The notes below the pieces were generated by a model, which was not told the DNA's origin, did no database searches, and saw nothing but the letters and a program-made list of their open reading frames with translations. Below are positions 1 to 5,237 of a stretch of DNA of 7,317 nucleotides, piece by piece. The translations under genes and the position numbers were made by a program. The first letter of the stretch is position 1. Each line of letters opens with the position of its first letter. The DNA comes from Terriglobia bacterium. GTDB lineage: Bacteria; Acidobacteriota; Terriglobia; UBA7540. The stretch covers positions 1 through 7,317 of the forward strand of contig JALHUF010000528.1 in NCBI GenBank assembly GCA_022866195.1, read 5' to 3'.

Positions 1-1412
1 AGATGAAGCGCCAGCACATTATCATCGAGCAGGTATACGACCTGCTGGCGATCCGCATTATTACGGACACCGTCCGGAACTGCTACGCGGCCCTGGGTAT
101 CATTCACAACACCTGGCGGCCGGTGCCGGGCCGCATCAAGGACTTCATTGCCATTCCCCGTCCCAACCTTTACCAGTCGTTGCACACCTCGGTGATCGGA
201 CCGCACGGCCAGCCCTTCGAGGTGCAGATCCGCAGCGAGGAGATGCACCGCGTGGCGGAGCAAGGCATTGCGGCGCACTGGAAGTACAAGGACGGCCAGC
301 CTCTGGCGCAGCAGGACGAAGAACGCTTCGCCTGGCTCCGCCACCTGGTGGAGTGGCAGCAAGACATCCGCGATTCGGGGGACTTCCTCTCTACTCTCAA
401 GATCGACCTCTACCCCGAAGAGGTGTATACCTTCACGCCCAAGGGTAAAGTGATTGTCCTGCCGCGCGACGCCACTCCCATCGACTTTGCCTATGCCATC
501 CACACGGAGGTCGGCCACCGCTGCGTGGGGGCCAAAGTGAACGGGCGGATTGTGCCGTTGAAGTATCGGCTGCGGAACGGGGATATCGTGGAGATCACCA
601 CCCAGGCCAATCACACGCCCAGCCGCGACTGGCTGGGGTTGGTGAAGACCTCCCGGGCGCGCAACAAAATCAAGCACTGGATCAACGTCATCCAGCGAGA
701 GCAGGCCATCGAGATCGGCAAGAAGTTGCTGGAGAAGGAGGCCCGGAAGTATGAGGTCGTCCTGAAGAAGATCTCCGAGGAGGACTACCTGCGGGTGGCG
801 CGCGACTATGGATGCACGCAACCGGAAGATCTTTACGCTAGCCTTGGCTACGGCAAGTTCGCGGCGCGCAAAGTCCTGGCGAAGCTGGCCCCTTCGGTTC
901 CCGTCGAGGCGGAGCAGCCCGCGCGCCTAACGCCGGGCGCCAAGCGGGCGCTCGGCCTGGCGCGCGACTTGGCCATCCAGGTTCATGGCCAGGACGATTT
1001 GATGGTTTACCGGGCCAAATGCTGCAACCCGATCCGCGGCGAGGAGATCAGCGGCTACGTGACGCGCGGCAAAGGGATTGCCGTCCACTCCAAGAGTTGC
1101 CCCAATGTTCAGAACCTCCTGTATGATGCCGACCGCCGGATCGACGTGGAATGGGCGGGGCCGAAGTACAGCCTCTATCCCGTCAAGCTCACGCTGTTCA
1201 CGGCGGACCGTCAGGGTTTGTTGGCCGATGTGACTTCGGCCATCAGCGGGGTGCACTCCAACCTTCAGAACATCGAGGCGCGCACCGCCGACAACCGGGC
1301 GTTCATCGACGTGACGCTCGACATCGTGGACGTGGAGCATCTGGAGAAGATCGTCTCGTCGCTGCGGAAAATTGAGGGGGTTTACGAGGTCGAGCGGATC
1401 ATGCATGCGTGA
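1..1412 (+). CDS. rel: Bifunctional (p)ppGpp synthetase/hydrolase, Rel/SpoT family (5' partial)
   Basis: This is the stringent-response enzyme that makes (p)ppGpp from GTP/GDP and ATP and, in bifunctional members, hydrolyses it. The gene runs in from the left edge; about 469 C-terminal residues are present of the roughly 700-750 usual, so the HD hydrolase domain and the start of the synthetase domain lie outside. The first Met in view (base 3) is internal. Visible in order (fragment numbering): the end of the synthetase domain (1-95) with YDLLAIR (D13, metal site), the RIKD motif (44-47), Y57 in NLYQSLHT and E73 in EVQIR; a TGS domain (about 140-200) with DFAYAIH; a helical linker; a zinc-finger/CC domain (C340, C341, H362, C366); and an ACT domain (about 392-467). 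RxKD rather than ExDD is the signature of bifunctional Rel/SpoT enzymes and argues against a RelA-type monofunctional synthetase. All C-terminal regulatory domains are intact. ridA follows on the same strand after 156 bases. Confidence 0.96.
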   Translation, partial: MKRQHIIIEQVYDLLAIRIITDTVRNCYAALGIIHNTWRPVPGRIKDFIAIPRPNLYQSLHTSVIGPHGQPFEVQIRSEEMHRVAEQGIAAHWKYKDGQPLAQQDEERFAWLRHLVEWQQDIRDSGDFLSTLKIDLYPEEVYTFTPKGKVIVLPRDATPIDFAYAIHTEVGHRCVGAKVNGRIVPLKYRLRNGDIVEITTQANHTPSRDWLGLVKTSRARNKIKHWINVIQREQAIEIGKKLLEKEARKYEVVLKKISEEDYLRVARDYGCTQPEDLYASLGYGKFAARKVLAKLAPSVPVEAEQPARLTPGAKRALGLARDLAIQVHGQDDLMVYRAKCCNPIRGEEISGYVTRGKGIAVHSKSCPNVQNLLYDADRRIDVEWAGPKYSLYPVKLTLFTADRQGLLADVTSAISGVHSNLQNIEARTADNRAFIDVTLDIVDVEHLEKIVSSLRKIEGVYEVERIMHA

Positions 1413-1437
1413 GATCTGGCGCGGGGGCCTTGTCCGG

Positions 1438-1459
1438 GCGCCGGAAAATCTCCCGGCGC
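1438..1459 (+). terminator. GC-rich hairpin after rel, possible weak terminator
   Basis: A perfect 7-bp inverted repeat (GCGCCGG at 1438-1444, CCGGCGC at 1453-1459) with an 8-base A/T-rich loop starts 25 bases after the rel stop. The sequence after it is pyrimidine-rich (TTCCCCTTTGTT) but has no clean T tract. It may only attenuate transcription between rel and ridA, or be a chance GC palindrome in GC-rich DNA. Confidence 0.3.
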
Positions 1460-1554
1460 GCGCTTCCCCTTTGTTCTCGCCGCTCACAGGACAAACGCAA
1501 TCCTCGGGCCGGCGGCGGAGGGAGCGGGGTACGTTCGTCAGACAACACCACTGC

Positions 1555-1561
1555 GGAGGAG
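1555..1561 (+). promoter_or_regulatory. Shine-Dalgarno site fixing the TTG start of ridA
   Basis: GGAGGAG lies 7 bases upstream of a TTG codon at 1569. This is a near-ideal ribosome binding site and spacing, and it supports the unusual TTG start. The resulting protein starts MSKQVIST, which aligns with the usual N-terminus of RidA proteins. Confidence 0.75.
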
Positions 1562-1568
1562 AAAAACC

Positions 1569-1949
1569 TTGAGCAAGCAAGTGATTTCCACCCCCAACGC
1601 GCCGGCAGCGATTGGTCCGTACTCGCAGGCAGTCCGGGTTGGCAATCTCGTCTTTGTTTCCGGCCAGATTCCTCTCGATCCCGCCACGGGCCAGCTTGTG
1701 GGGGGCGACATTGGCGTCCAGACCGAGCAAGTATTGGAAAACCTCGCGGCCATTCTGGAAGCGGCAGGTTCAGGCCTGGCGCAGGTAGTGAAGGCCACCG
1801 TCTATCTCCGGGACTTGGGGGAATTTGGCAGGATGAATGAGGTTTACGCCAAGTTCTTCGGAGAAAATCCGCCGGCACGGGCGACGGTGCAGGTGGCGCG
1901 CCTGCCGCGCGAGGCCGCCCTGGAGATTGATGTGGTCGCGGAAGTCTAG
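1569..1949 (+). CDS. ridA: RidA family reactive intermediate/imine deaminase
   Basis: RidA proteins hydrolyse reactive enamine/imine intermediates (for example 2-aminoacrylate released by PLP-dependent dehydratases) to the keto acid and ammonia, and protect PLP enzymes from damage. They act as cytosolic homotrimers. The 126-residue product is close to the usual 128 and covers the whole family: the N-terminal AIGPYSQAV motif (about 14-22), VFVSGQIPLDP (28-38), the central helix with QTEQVLENLAAIL (51-63), VVKATVYLRD (73-82), and the catalytic arginine in PPARATV (R104, the equivalent of E. coli R105) with E119 near the C-terminus. The start is TTG, chosen from a strong GGAGGAG site 7 bases upstream. 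It lies downstream of rel on the same strand; spoT/rel-ridA adjacency is also known from several proteobacteria. Co-transcription is plausible but the 156-base gap leaves it open. Confidence 0.95.
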   Translation: MSKQVISTPNAPAAIGPYSQAVRVGNLVFVSGQIPLDPATGQLVGGDIGVQTEQVLENLAAILEAAGSGLAQVVKATVYLRDLGEFGRMNEVYAKFFGENPPARATVQVARLPREAALEIDVVAEV

Positions 1950-2026
1950 CCGGAGGTTCACCGGCCGGGCAGAAGCAGCCCCCTACCTGCGGGGATTTGA
2001 GCGGGGTTATGGCTACGGAAATGATC

Positions 2027-2266
2027 TTAAGGGGGCAACAACGGGCCGGCGGACGTTGCCACGCTGAGCCGTCGCTTAGTGGCTTTCACCACTTTCCCGG
2101 CACGGATGCAGGCCGTGCAAACGCGGATCGTTTTGTGGGCGCCTTTCACGAGGGCCCGCACCCGGCGTAAGTTGGGGTTCCAGCGACGTTTGGTGACATT
2201 GTGCGCGTGGCTGATGCGGTTTCCGTACACCGGGCCTTTCCCGCAGATTTCGCACGCCTGAGCCAT
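2027..2266 (-). CDS. rpmB: 50S ribosomal protein bL28
   Basis: bL28 is a small basic protein of the large ribosomal subunit. The 79-residue product opens with MAQACEICGKGPVYGNRISHAHN, matching the family's conserved start (CEICGKGP..GN..SH), followed by TKRRWNPNLRRVR (25-37), another family hallmark. Two CxxC pairs (C5/C8 and C50/C53) make this the zinc-binding (C+) form. The C-terminal tail (about 64-79) is variable. The ATG start is supported by GAGG (complement of 2274-2277) 7 bases upstream. The gene stands alone, convergent with ridA, and no rpmG or other ribosomal gene is adjacent in this window. Confidence 0.95.
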   Translation of the reverse strand: MAQACEICGKGPVYGNRISHAHNVTKRRWNPNLRRVRALVKGAHKTIRVCTACIRAGKVVKATKRRLSVATSAGPLLPP

Positions 2267-2312
2267 GCCTATACCTCGTCGGACAACCGAATAAGATGAA
2301 ATCCAGCCTTAC

Positions 2313-2342
2313 ATTTTACCACGACTGCTGCTTCTTGCCCAA
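2313..2342 (-). promoter_or_regulatory. Candidate sigma-70-type promoter for rpmB
   Basis: On the minus strand TTGGGC (complement of 2337-2342) and TAAAAT (complement of 2313-2318) are separated by 18 bases. The -10 is one mismatch from TATAAT, and the -35 matches only the TTG half. Transcription would start near 2306, giving a leader of about 40 bases before the rpmB ATG. This is a local AT-rich patch in GC-rich sequence, which adds weight. Confidence 0.45.
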
Positions 2343-2374
2343 CCCCTTCCGCCTGCCGAAACTCCTGTTCAAGC

Positions 2375-2477
2375 AGGTAGCGCATCTATAAGGTCAGAGT
2401 TTCGCGTCGCAGAAACTCTGCGGCTTTTGTGATGGGAAGGACCGCAGAGTTCGAATAAGCCGAACTCTGCGCTACCT
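2375..2477. repeat. BIME-like pair of inverted REP elements (GTAG-headed hairpins)
   Basis: The element is bounded by a perfect 10-bp inverted repeat (AGGTAGCGCA at 2375-2384, TGCGCTACCT at 2468-2477). Inside, the minus-strand unit is GTAG (complement of 2472-2475) followed directly by a perfect 11-bp hairpin (CGCAGAGTTCG, arms at 2461-2471 and 2443-2453, 7-base loop). The plus-strand unit is GTAG (2377-2380), CGCA, ten bases, then a perfect 9-bp hairpin (2395-2403 with 2412-2420, 8-base loop). CAGAGTT or its complement occurs four times in alternating orientation (2395, 2414, 2445, 2463), so arms of the two units can also pair with each other (2414-2423 with 2442-2451, 10 bp). A GTAG head plus hairpin, in two facing copies, is the known architecture of REP/BIME elements mobilised by RAYT transposases. 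Confidence 0.7.
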
Positions 2478-2551
2478 TGCTCCTGACCGGTGGCCGTGGT
2501 CTAGCTTCCGATGCTATTATCTGGGGGACACCTCAGTGCTGGCGATGGACC

Positions 2552-2584
2552 ACCTGCCTTCGGAACTGCCTAGTGGAGGCAGGT
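2552..2584. repeat. Small imperfect hairpin at the ankyrin gene stop codon
   Basis: ACCTGCC (2552-2558) and GGCAGGT (2578-2584) form a perfect 7-bp inverted repeat whose right arm touches the ankyrin stop codon. A competing hairpin CTGCC (2566-2570) / GGCAG (2578-2582) has a 7-base loop. There is no T tract on the minus strand, so it is not a standard terminator. It could be transcript-end structure or part of a dispersed repeat. Confidence 0.35.
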
Positions 2585-3471
2585 CAATCCCGGGCTCCAG
2601 CCCGCTTCAACAACTTAACCATCTCGGTGTCGCCCACGCGCCGGGCAAAAGCGAGGGCACTTTCGCCCTTCCACGCTGCCGCGTTCGGATCCGCGCCAGC
2701 GGCCAGTAGTTGGGCCACCGTATCGAGGCTGCGCGCACTAGTCGCGTGCAATAGGGGTGTTTCCCCGTATTGACTCTTGGCGTTTGGATCGGCGCCTCCT
2801 GCTAACAGTAAACGCACCTTTTCATGCACTTCCTTGCCCCCACCGGTTCTCAGAGCCCAGATCAGCGCCGTCCTGCCGACTCTGTCCTTTGCATTCACGT
2901 CGGCGCCGGCGCCGATCAGTGCCTCAACGATTTCGGCGCTCGCCAGCCGGGTCATGCACGCGTGCATCAAGGGCGTCCACCCGCGCTGGTCTCGCGCGTT
3001 GACATCTGCGCCGGAAGCCAAGATTAGCTTCACTAACCGCAAGTTATCGCGTTCCGCGGCATGCATCAGTGGCGTCACTTCGGGATCGATGATCTCCCAA
3101 TGGGAAAGCCGATGGAGTCCGTAAACAATTGGCGGAAACGGAAGCAGCATGACCGTGCTGTGTCCCTTCGCTGATGTCCACCCCCAGTCCCTGAATTCAG
3201 CGGCGATCCAAGGTCTCGCCTGCAAGGCAATCAAACCGGCATAAATTCTCGTCAGGGGGTGGGGTTCTTTCCCCGGTGGAGGCACGGAGATCCTCTCGAA
3301 TCCCGCCGTCGCATCCCATTCGAAATAGACCGGTGCAAAAAAGAACGGATACTGTCGGACATTCACGATGACTGAAAAGATGAGAAACAAGGCGAGAAAA
3401 CCTGCAATCAATAGCCTCCGCAGGCGCGTGCTCCATAGCCGTCCTCCCCATCCTGGCGGGACATTCTTCAT
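2584..3471 (-). CDS. Membrane-anchored ankyrin-repeat protein, candidate immunity protein
   Basis: The 295-residue product has a basic N-terminus (RLWSTRLRR, 11-19), one strong transmembrane segment (about 20-38, LLIAGFLALFLIFSVIVNV), an uncharacterised segment (about 40-130) and five ankyrin repeats to the end (about 131-163, 164-198, 199-235, 236-268, and a last partial one 269-295), with the consensus G.TPLMHA...........L..GADVNA. By the positive-inside rule the repeats would lie outside the cytoplasm. The ATG at 3471 is chosen because it puts the basic-TM signature at the N-terminus; the open frame extends to an ATG at 3642, but that extension (57 residues) has no protein character and overlaps another small ORF. 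It lies 269 bases downstream of the RHS tip on the same strand. Ankyrin proteins are known immunity partners in polymorphic-toxin loci, so an immunity role is a reasonable inference but unproven. The ribosome site is weak (GGGGA, 8 bases upstream). Confidence 0.85.
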   Translation of the reverse strand: MKNVPPGWGGRLWSTRLRRLLIAGFLALFLIFSVIVNVRQYPFFFAPVYFEWDATAGFERISVPPPGKEPHPLTRIYAGLIALQARPWIAAEFRDWGWTSAKGHSTVMLLPFPPIVYGLHRLSHWEIIDPEVTPLMHAAERDNLRLVKLILASGADVNARDQRGWTPLMHACMTRLASAEIVEALIGAGADVNAKDRVGRTALIWALRTGGGKEVHEKVRLLLAGGADPNAKSQYGETPLLHATSARSLDTVAQLLAAGADPNAAAWKGESALAFARRVGDTEMVKLLKRAGARD

Positions 3472-3560
3472 ACACGCAATCCCCAAATCATGAGTCTTTC
3501 TTTCCCTTAACAGAAGGAAGAGTGACTTCGAACTCCGGCCACCAATGTTTCCACTCGGGC

Positions 3561-3671
3561 CTACTTTCGGCGCGGCCTCGGGAAGGGAATGTATGTTCCC
3601 CAATAAGCGCCAAACGTAAAGCCACAGTCCCCTCCCTGGCATTCATAGGTATACGTCGGATCCCAGATCAT
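3561..3671 (-). CDS. Hypothetical 36-residue small ORF between RHS tip and ankyrin gene
   Basis: Not recognised. An ATG at 3671 opens 36 codons ending at TAG (3561-3563). The product is rich in Tyr, Trp, Phe and Gly with two cysteines (ECQGGDCGF, 10-18), starts MIWDPTYTY and ends in a basic PRPRRK. A purine-rich GGGGAGGG lies 3 bases before the ATG, which is tight spacing. The frame stays open upstream into a Gly-rich stretch (3680-3735) that is +1 relative to the RHS gene end. The composition looks more protein-like than the overlapping ankyrin frame extension, but the ORF is short and could be chance or a remnant of another toxin tip or its immunity gene. Confidence 0.3.
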   Translation of the reverse strand: MIWDPTYTYECQGGDCGFTFGAYWGTYIPFPRPRRK

Positions 3672-3740
3672 AATCCCTCCCCAGGATCCACGGCCCCGGT
3701 GGCCCCCACTGCCCCCCGCGCGTGCCCTCTTCTGACTTCT

Positions 3741-4862
3741 CTACTCACAGAAGGCTTGCAGTTGCGGCACATGCAATCGCGGGTCGAAGTTTTGACCGTT
3801 AGACAGCCAGTCGAGGCCTTGAGCCATGATCCCTATTTCGAGCTCCCCTGGCCAACCTTTCCTGTGCACCAAGCCAAGACCAAAGTGGCCAAACTCATGT
3901 GCGACGACTCGGCCCAGTGCCGTGCCCATATTGGGGCCCACTTCTTTGCCGATGCGCTCCGTAAACGCGGTGGCACTGCTAGCCACACCCAAAAGCCCTC
4001 CGAGATATGCGTCGTTAACAGCCAAATCACCAGGCTGAACCCCGGCTTGCCAGAACCCGGGTTGCGGAACAAGCGTGACGGTGAAGTCGGGATTAGTCTG
4101 ATTGAACATTACGTTGATTCCGGCCTGTTTGAACATGTTGATAATCTCGATCTGGGCCTCGGCAAGCTGCGTCGAACTCAGCAGATGCTGGTCATCGACA
4201 ATCGTGATGGTACACGTGGGATCAAGCCCCAACGGGTCAATGAAGCTCACGGGGTTGTTCAGCACATAGGCGTAACGGTTGAGGGATTGGGGATTGTAGA
4301 TACTGCCTGCCCCCGGGTCGGGCGAGAGCCAGCGGTAGAGGCGAGACTCATACATGCGGAACAGCGTCGGGTCGTTGCCCGTTTCCGCGTCGCGGCGGCC
4401 CAGGCTGGCGAAGCGCTCGTCATAAAGCGTCCCTGCGTAGTCCCAGCGCTCGCCCCAAGGGTAGAAGATTTCGTCTTGCGCCACCGTCCCGCCCGTGTGG
4501 TTGAAGACCATGCTTGTAGAGCCCAGGTGATTGCCGTGGATGAAGTAGGTCACATTGCCCTGATACTTGGCAAACGGCGTCGCGCCCAGATAGAAGAACT
4601 GGTCGGTCCAGTCGGTCCGGTTGTGGTAGCCGATGGGCTGACCGCCTAGGCCGTAAACGATCTCCGTGTAGGCGGAGCTCACAAGCTTCTCTACCCGTTG
4701 CCCCAACGCGTTGTACACATAGCTTGCCGTCGTGCCATCGTCCACGGATTTCAGCCGACCCTCCGCGTCCCACTGATACGTGTGCGTGCCCACCCCCGTA
4801 CCATCCTGCGTCGTGTTCCCCGCCTCCCACGTTTCCGGTTGAGCAAGCTGGCTGCCTGTCAT
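3741..4862 (-). CDS. RHS-repeat C-terminal fragment with zincin-like metallopeptidase tip
   Basis: RHS proteins carry a YD-repeat shell that encloses a variable C-terminal toxin. Here only the end of the shell remains. With ATG at 4862 the product has 373 residues. Residues about 28-213 are RHS core: YD-type repeats (HTYQWDAEGRLKSV, SYVYNALGQRVEKL), HGNHLGSTSMVFN (109-121), the terminal RLYRWLSPDP and the boundary motif PxxxxDPxGL (204-213). Residues 214-373 are a distinct domain with a zincin signature: H322-E323-x-x-H326, a possible third ligand H333, and a Met-turn-like GIM (344-346). The domain is therefore likely a metal-dependent protease toxin. There is no signal peptide, PAAR or other delivery domain. 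The frame is open to 4952, but codons above 4862 are antisense-style overlap with the RAYT gene. The start ATG overlaps the RAYT stop (ATGA). It is either a truncated RHS gene or an orphan tip module; expression is not certain. Confidence 0.82.
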   Translation of the reverse strand: MTGSQLAQPETWEAGNTTQDGTGVGTHTYQWDAEGRLKSVDDGTTASYVYNALGQRVEKLVSSAYTEIVYGLGGQPIGYHNRTDWTDQFFYLGATPFAKYQGNVTYFIHGNHLGSTSMVFNHTGGTVAQDEIFYPWGERWDYAGTLYDERFASLGRRDAETGNDPTLFRMYESRLYRWLSPDPGAGSIYNPQSLNRYAYVLNNPVSFIDPLGLDPTCTITIVDDQHLLSSTQLAEAQIEIINMFKQAGINVMFNQTNPDFTVTLVPQPGFWQAGVQPGDLAVNDAYLGGLLGVASSATAFTERIGKEVGPNMGTALGRVVAHEFGHFGLGLVHRKGWPGELEIGIMAQGLDWLSNGQNFDPRLHVPQLQAFCE

Positions 4863-5101
4863 TTCACGCTCTGCACCGCCCGCGAAATCGTGAGGGGTGG
4901 CCGCGGCCGGATCAGCGCGTGCCAGTGATCCGGCAGGACGACGTAACCGCACAGCAGGAACTCCATCCGCCGCCGGGATTCGGCCAGCGCTTCCACCACC
5001 AACGGCAATTCCTCCTCCCGCAGAAAAGGAAGACTGCGCCGCAGATTGACCGTGACAAAGAAGATTCGGTCGCTGACCAGCCGCCGCCGTACCCTGGACA
5101 T
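4859..5101 (-). pseudogene. REP-associated tyrosine transposase (RAYT, Y1/IS200-like), C-terminally truncated
   Basis: RAYTs are single-domain HUH endonucleases that process REP hairpins. From the ATG at 5101 there are 80 residues: RRRLVSDRIFFVTVNLRR (5-22, the family's first strand), the helix around LPLVVEALAESRRR (32-45), and GYVVLPDHWHALI (52-64) containing the HUH metal site H59-W-H61. The frame then reads ISRAVQSVK and stops at TGA, exactly where family members continue into the region that carries the catalytic tyrosine. That region is replaced by RHS sequence, so the gene is inactive as a transposase. The open frame begins earlier (5158), but those extra 19 codons translate the adjacent hairpin element. 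A BIME-like repeat lies immediately upstream, the usual position of REPs relative to their RAYT gene. Confidence 0.8.
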
Positions 5102-5109
5102 GCCACCAT

Positions 5110-5184
5110 GGTAGCCACAGCCAAGGCGCTTTTCAACTGCGCCCTGAGTAGAGCCCACGGCACAAGAGCGGTGCCGTGGCTACC
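5110..5184. repeat. BIME-like inverted REP pair next to the RAYT gene
   Basis: Bounded by a perfect 9-bp inverted repeat (GGTAGCCAC at 5110-5118, GTGGCTACC at 5176-5184). The minus-strand unit is GTAG (complement of 5180-5183) followed directly by a perfect 9-bp hairpin (CCACGGCAC, arms 5171-5179 and 5155-5163, 7-base loop). The plus-strand unit is GTAG (5111-5114), CCAC, six bases, then GGCGC (5125-5129) paired with GCGCC (5139-5143) over a 9-base loop. This is the same plan as the 2375-2477 element with different stem sequences, and it lies 8 bases from the RAYT start codon. Confidence 0.72.
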
Positions 5185-5201
5185 TGCTCCCGAAACATCT
5201 G

Positions 5202-5231
5202 TTCAAGTTCCGCCGCAATCGGCGCTACAAT
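5202..5231 (+). promoter_or_regulatory. Candidate promoter placing the transcript start at the foldase ATG
   Basis: TACAAT (5226-5231) is one mismatch from TATAAT; TTCAAG (5202-5207) is a weak -35 with an 18-base spacer. A start about 7 bases beyond the -10 falls on or next to the A of the ATG at 5238, so the mRNA would be leaderless. The absence of a Shine-Dalgarno sequence before this ATG fits. Confidence 0.4.
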
Positions 5232-5237
5232 GAACGT

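Larger units (their letters stand above)
2267..2583. other. Intergenic region between rpmB and the ankyrin gene
   Basis: About 317 bases with no convincing gene. It holds the rpmB leader and candidate promoter (2267-2342), a stretch of unremarkable sequence (2343-2374), a compound palindromic element (2375-2477, described separately), and a small hairpin region next to the ankyrin stop codon (2552-2584). A plus-strand reading frame crossing 2477-2773 has no recognisable protein character and overlaps the ankyrin gene antisense, so it is not called. Confidence 0.7.

Noticed and set aside
927..1730. Minus-strand reading frame of 267 codons across rel and ridA
   Set aside because: It overlaps two well-supported genes antisense and has no recognisable family features.
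2375..2477. CRISPR array or riboswitch
   Set aside because: There are no regularly spaced direct repeats with unique spacers. The repeats are inverted and alternate, and the nearest downstream gene on either strand is not placed for a leader riboswitch.
3472..3642. Upstream start for the ankyrin protein (352 residues)
   Set aside because: The added 57 residues have no protein character, overlap the small ORF, and would bury the basic-TM N-terminal signature.
3522..4649. Long plus-strand reading frame of 375 codons
   Set aside because: It is antisense to the RHS tip and ankyrin start. Its translation shows no domain, while the minus strand gives clear YD repeats and an HExxH motif.
4863..4952. 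Upstream start for the RHS fragment
   Set aside because: These codons read the RAYT coding DNA in another frame, giving Arg/Ala-rich sequence unrelated to RHS.
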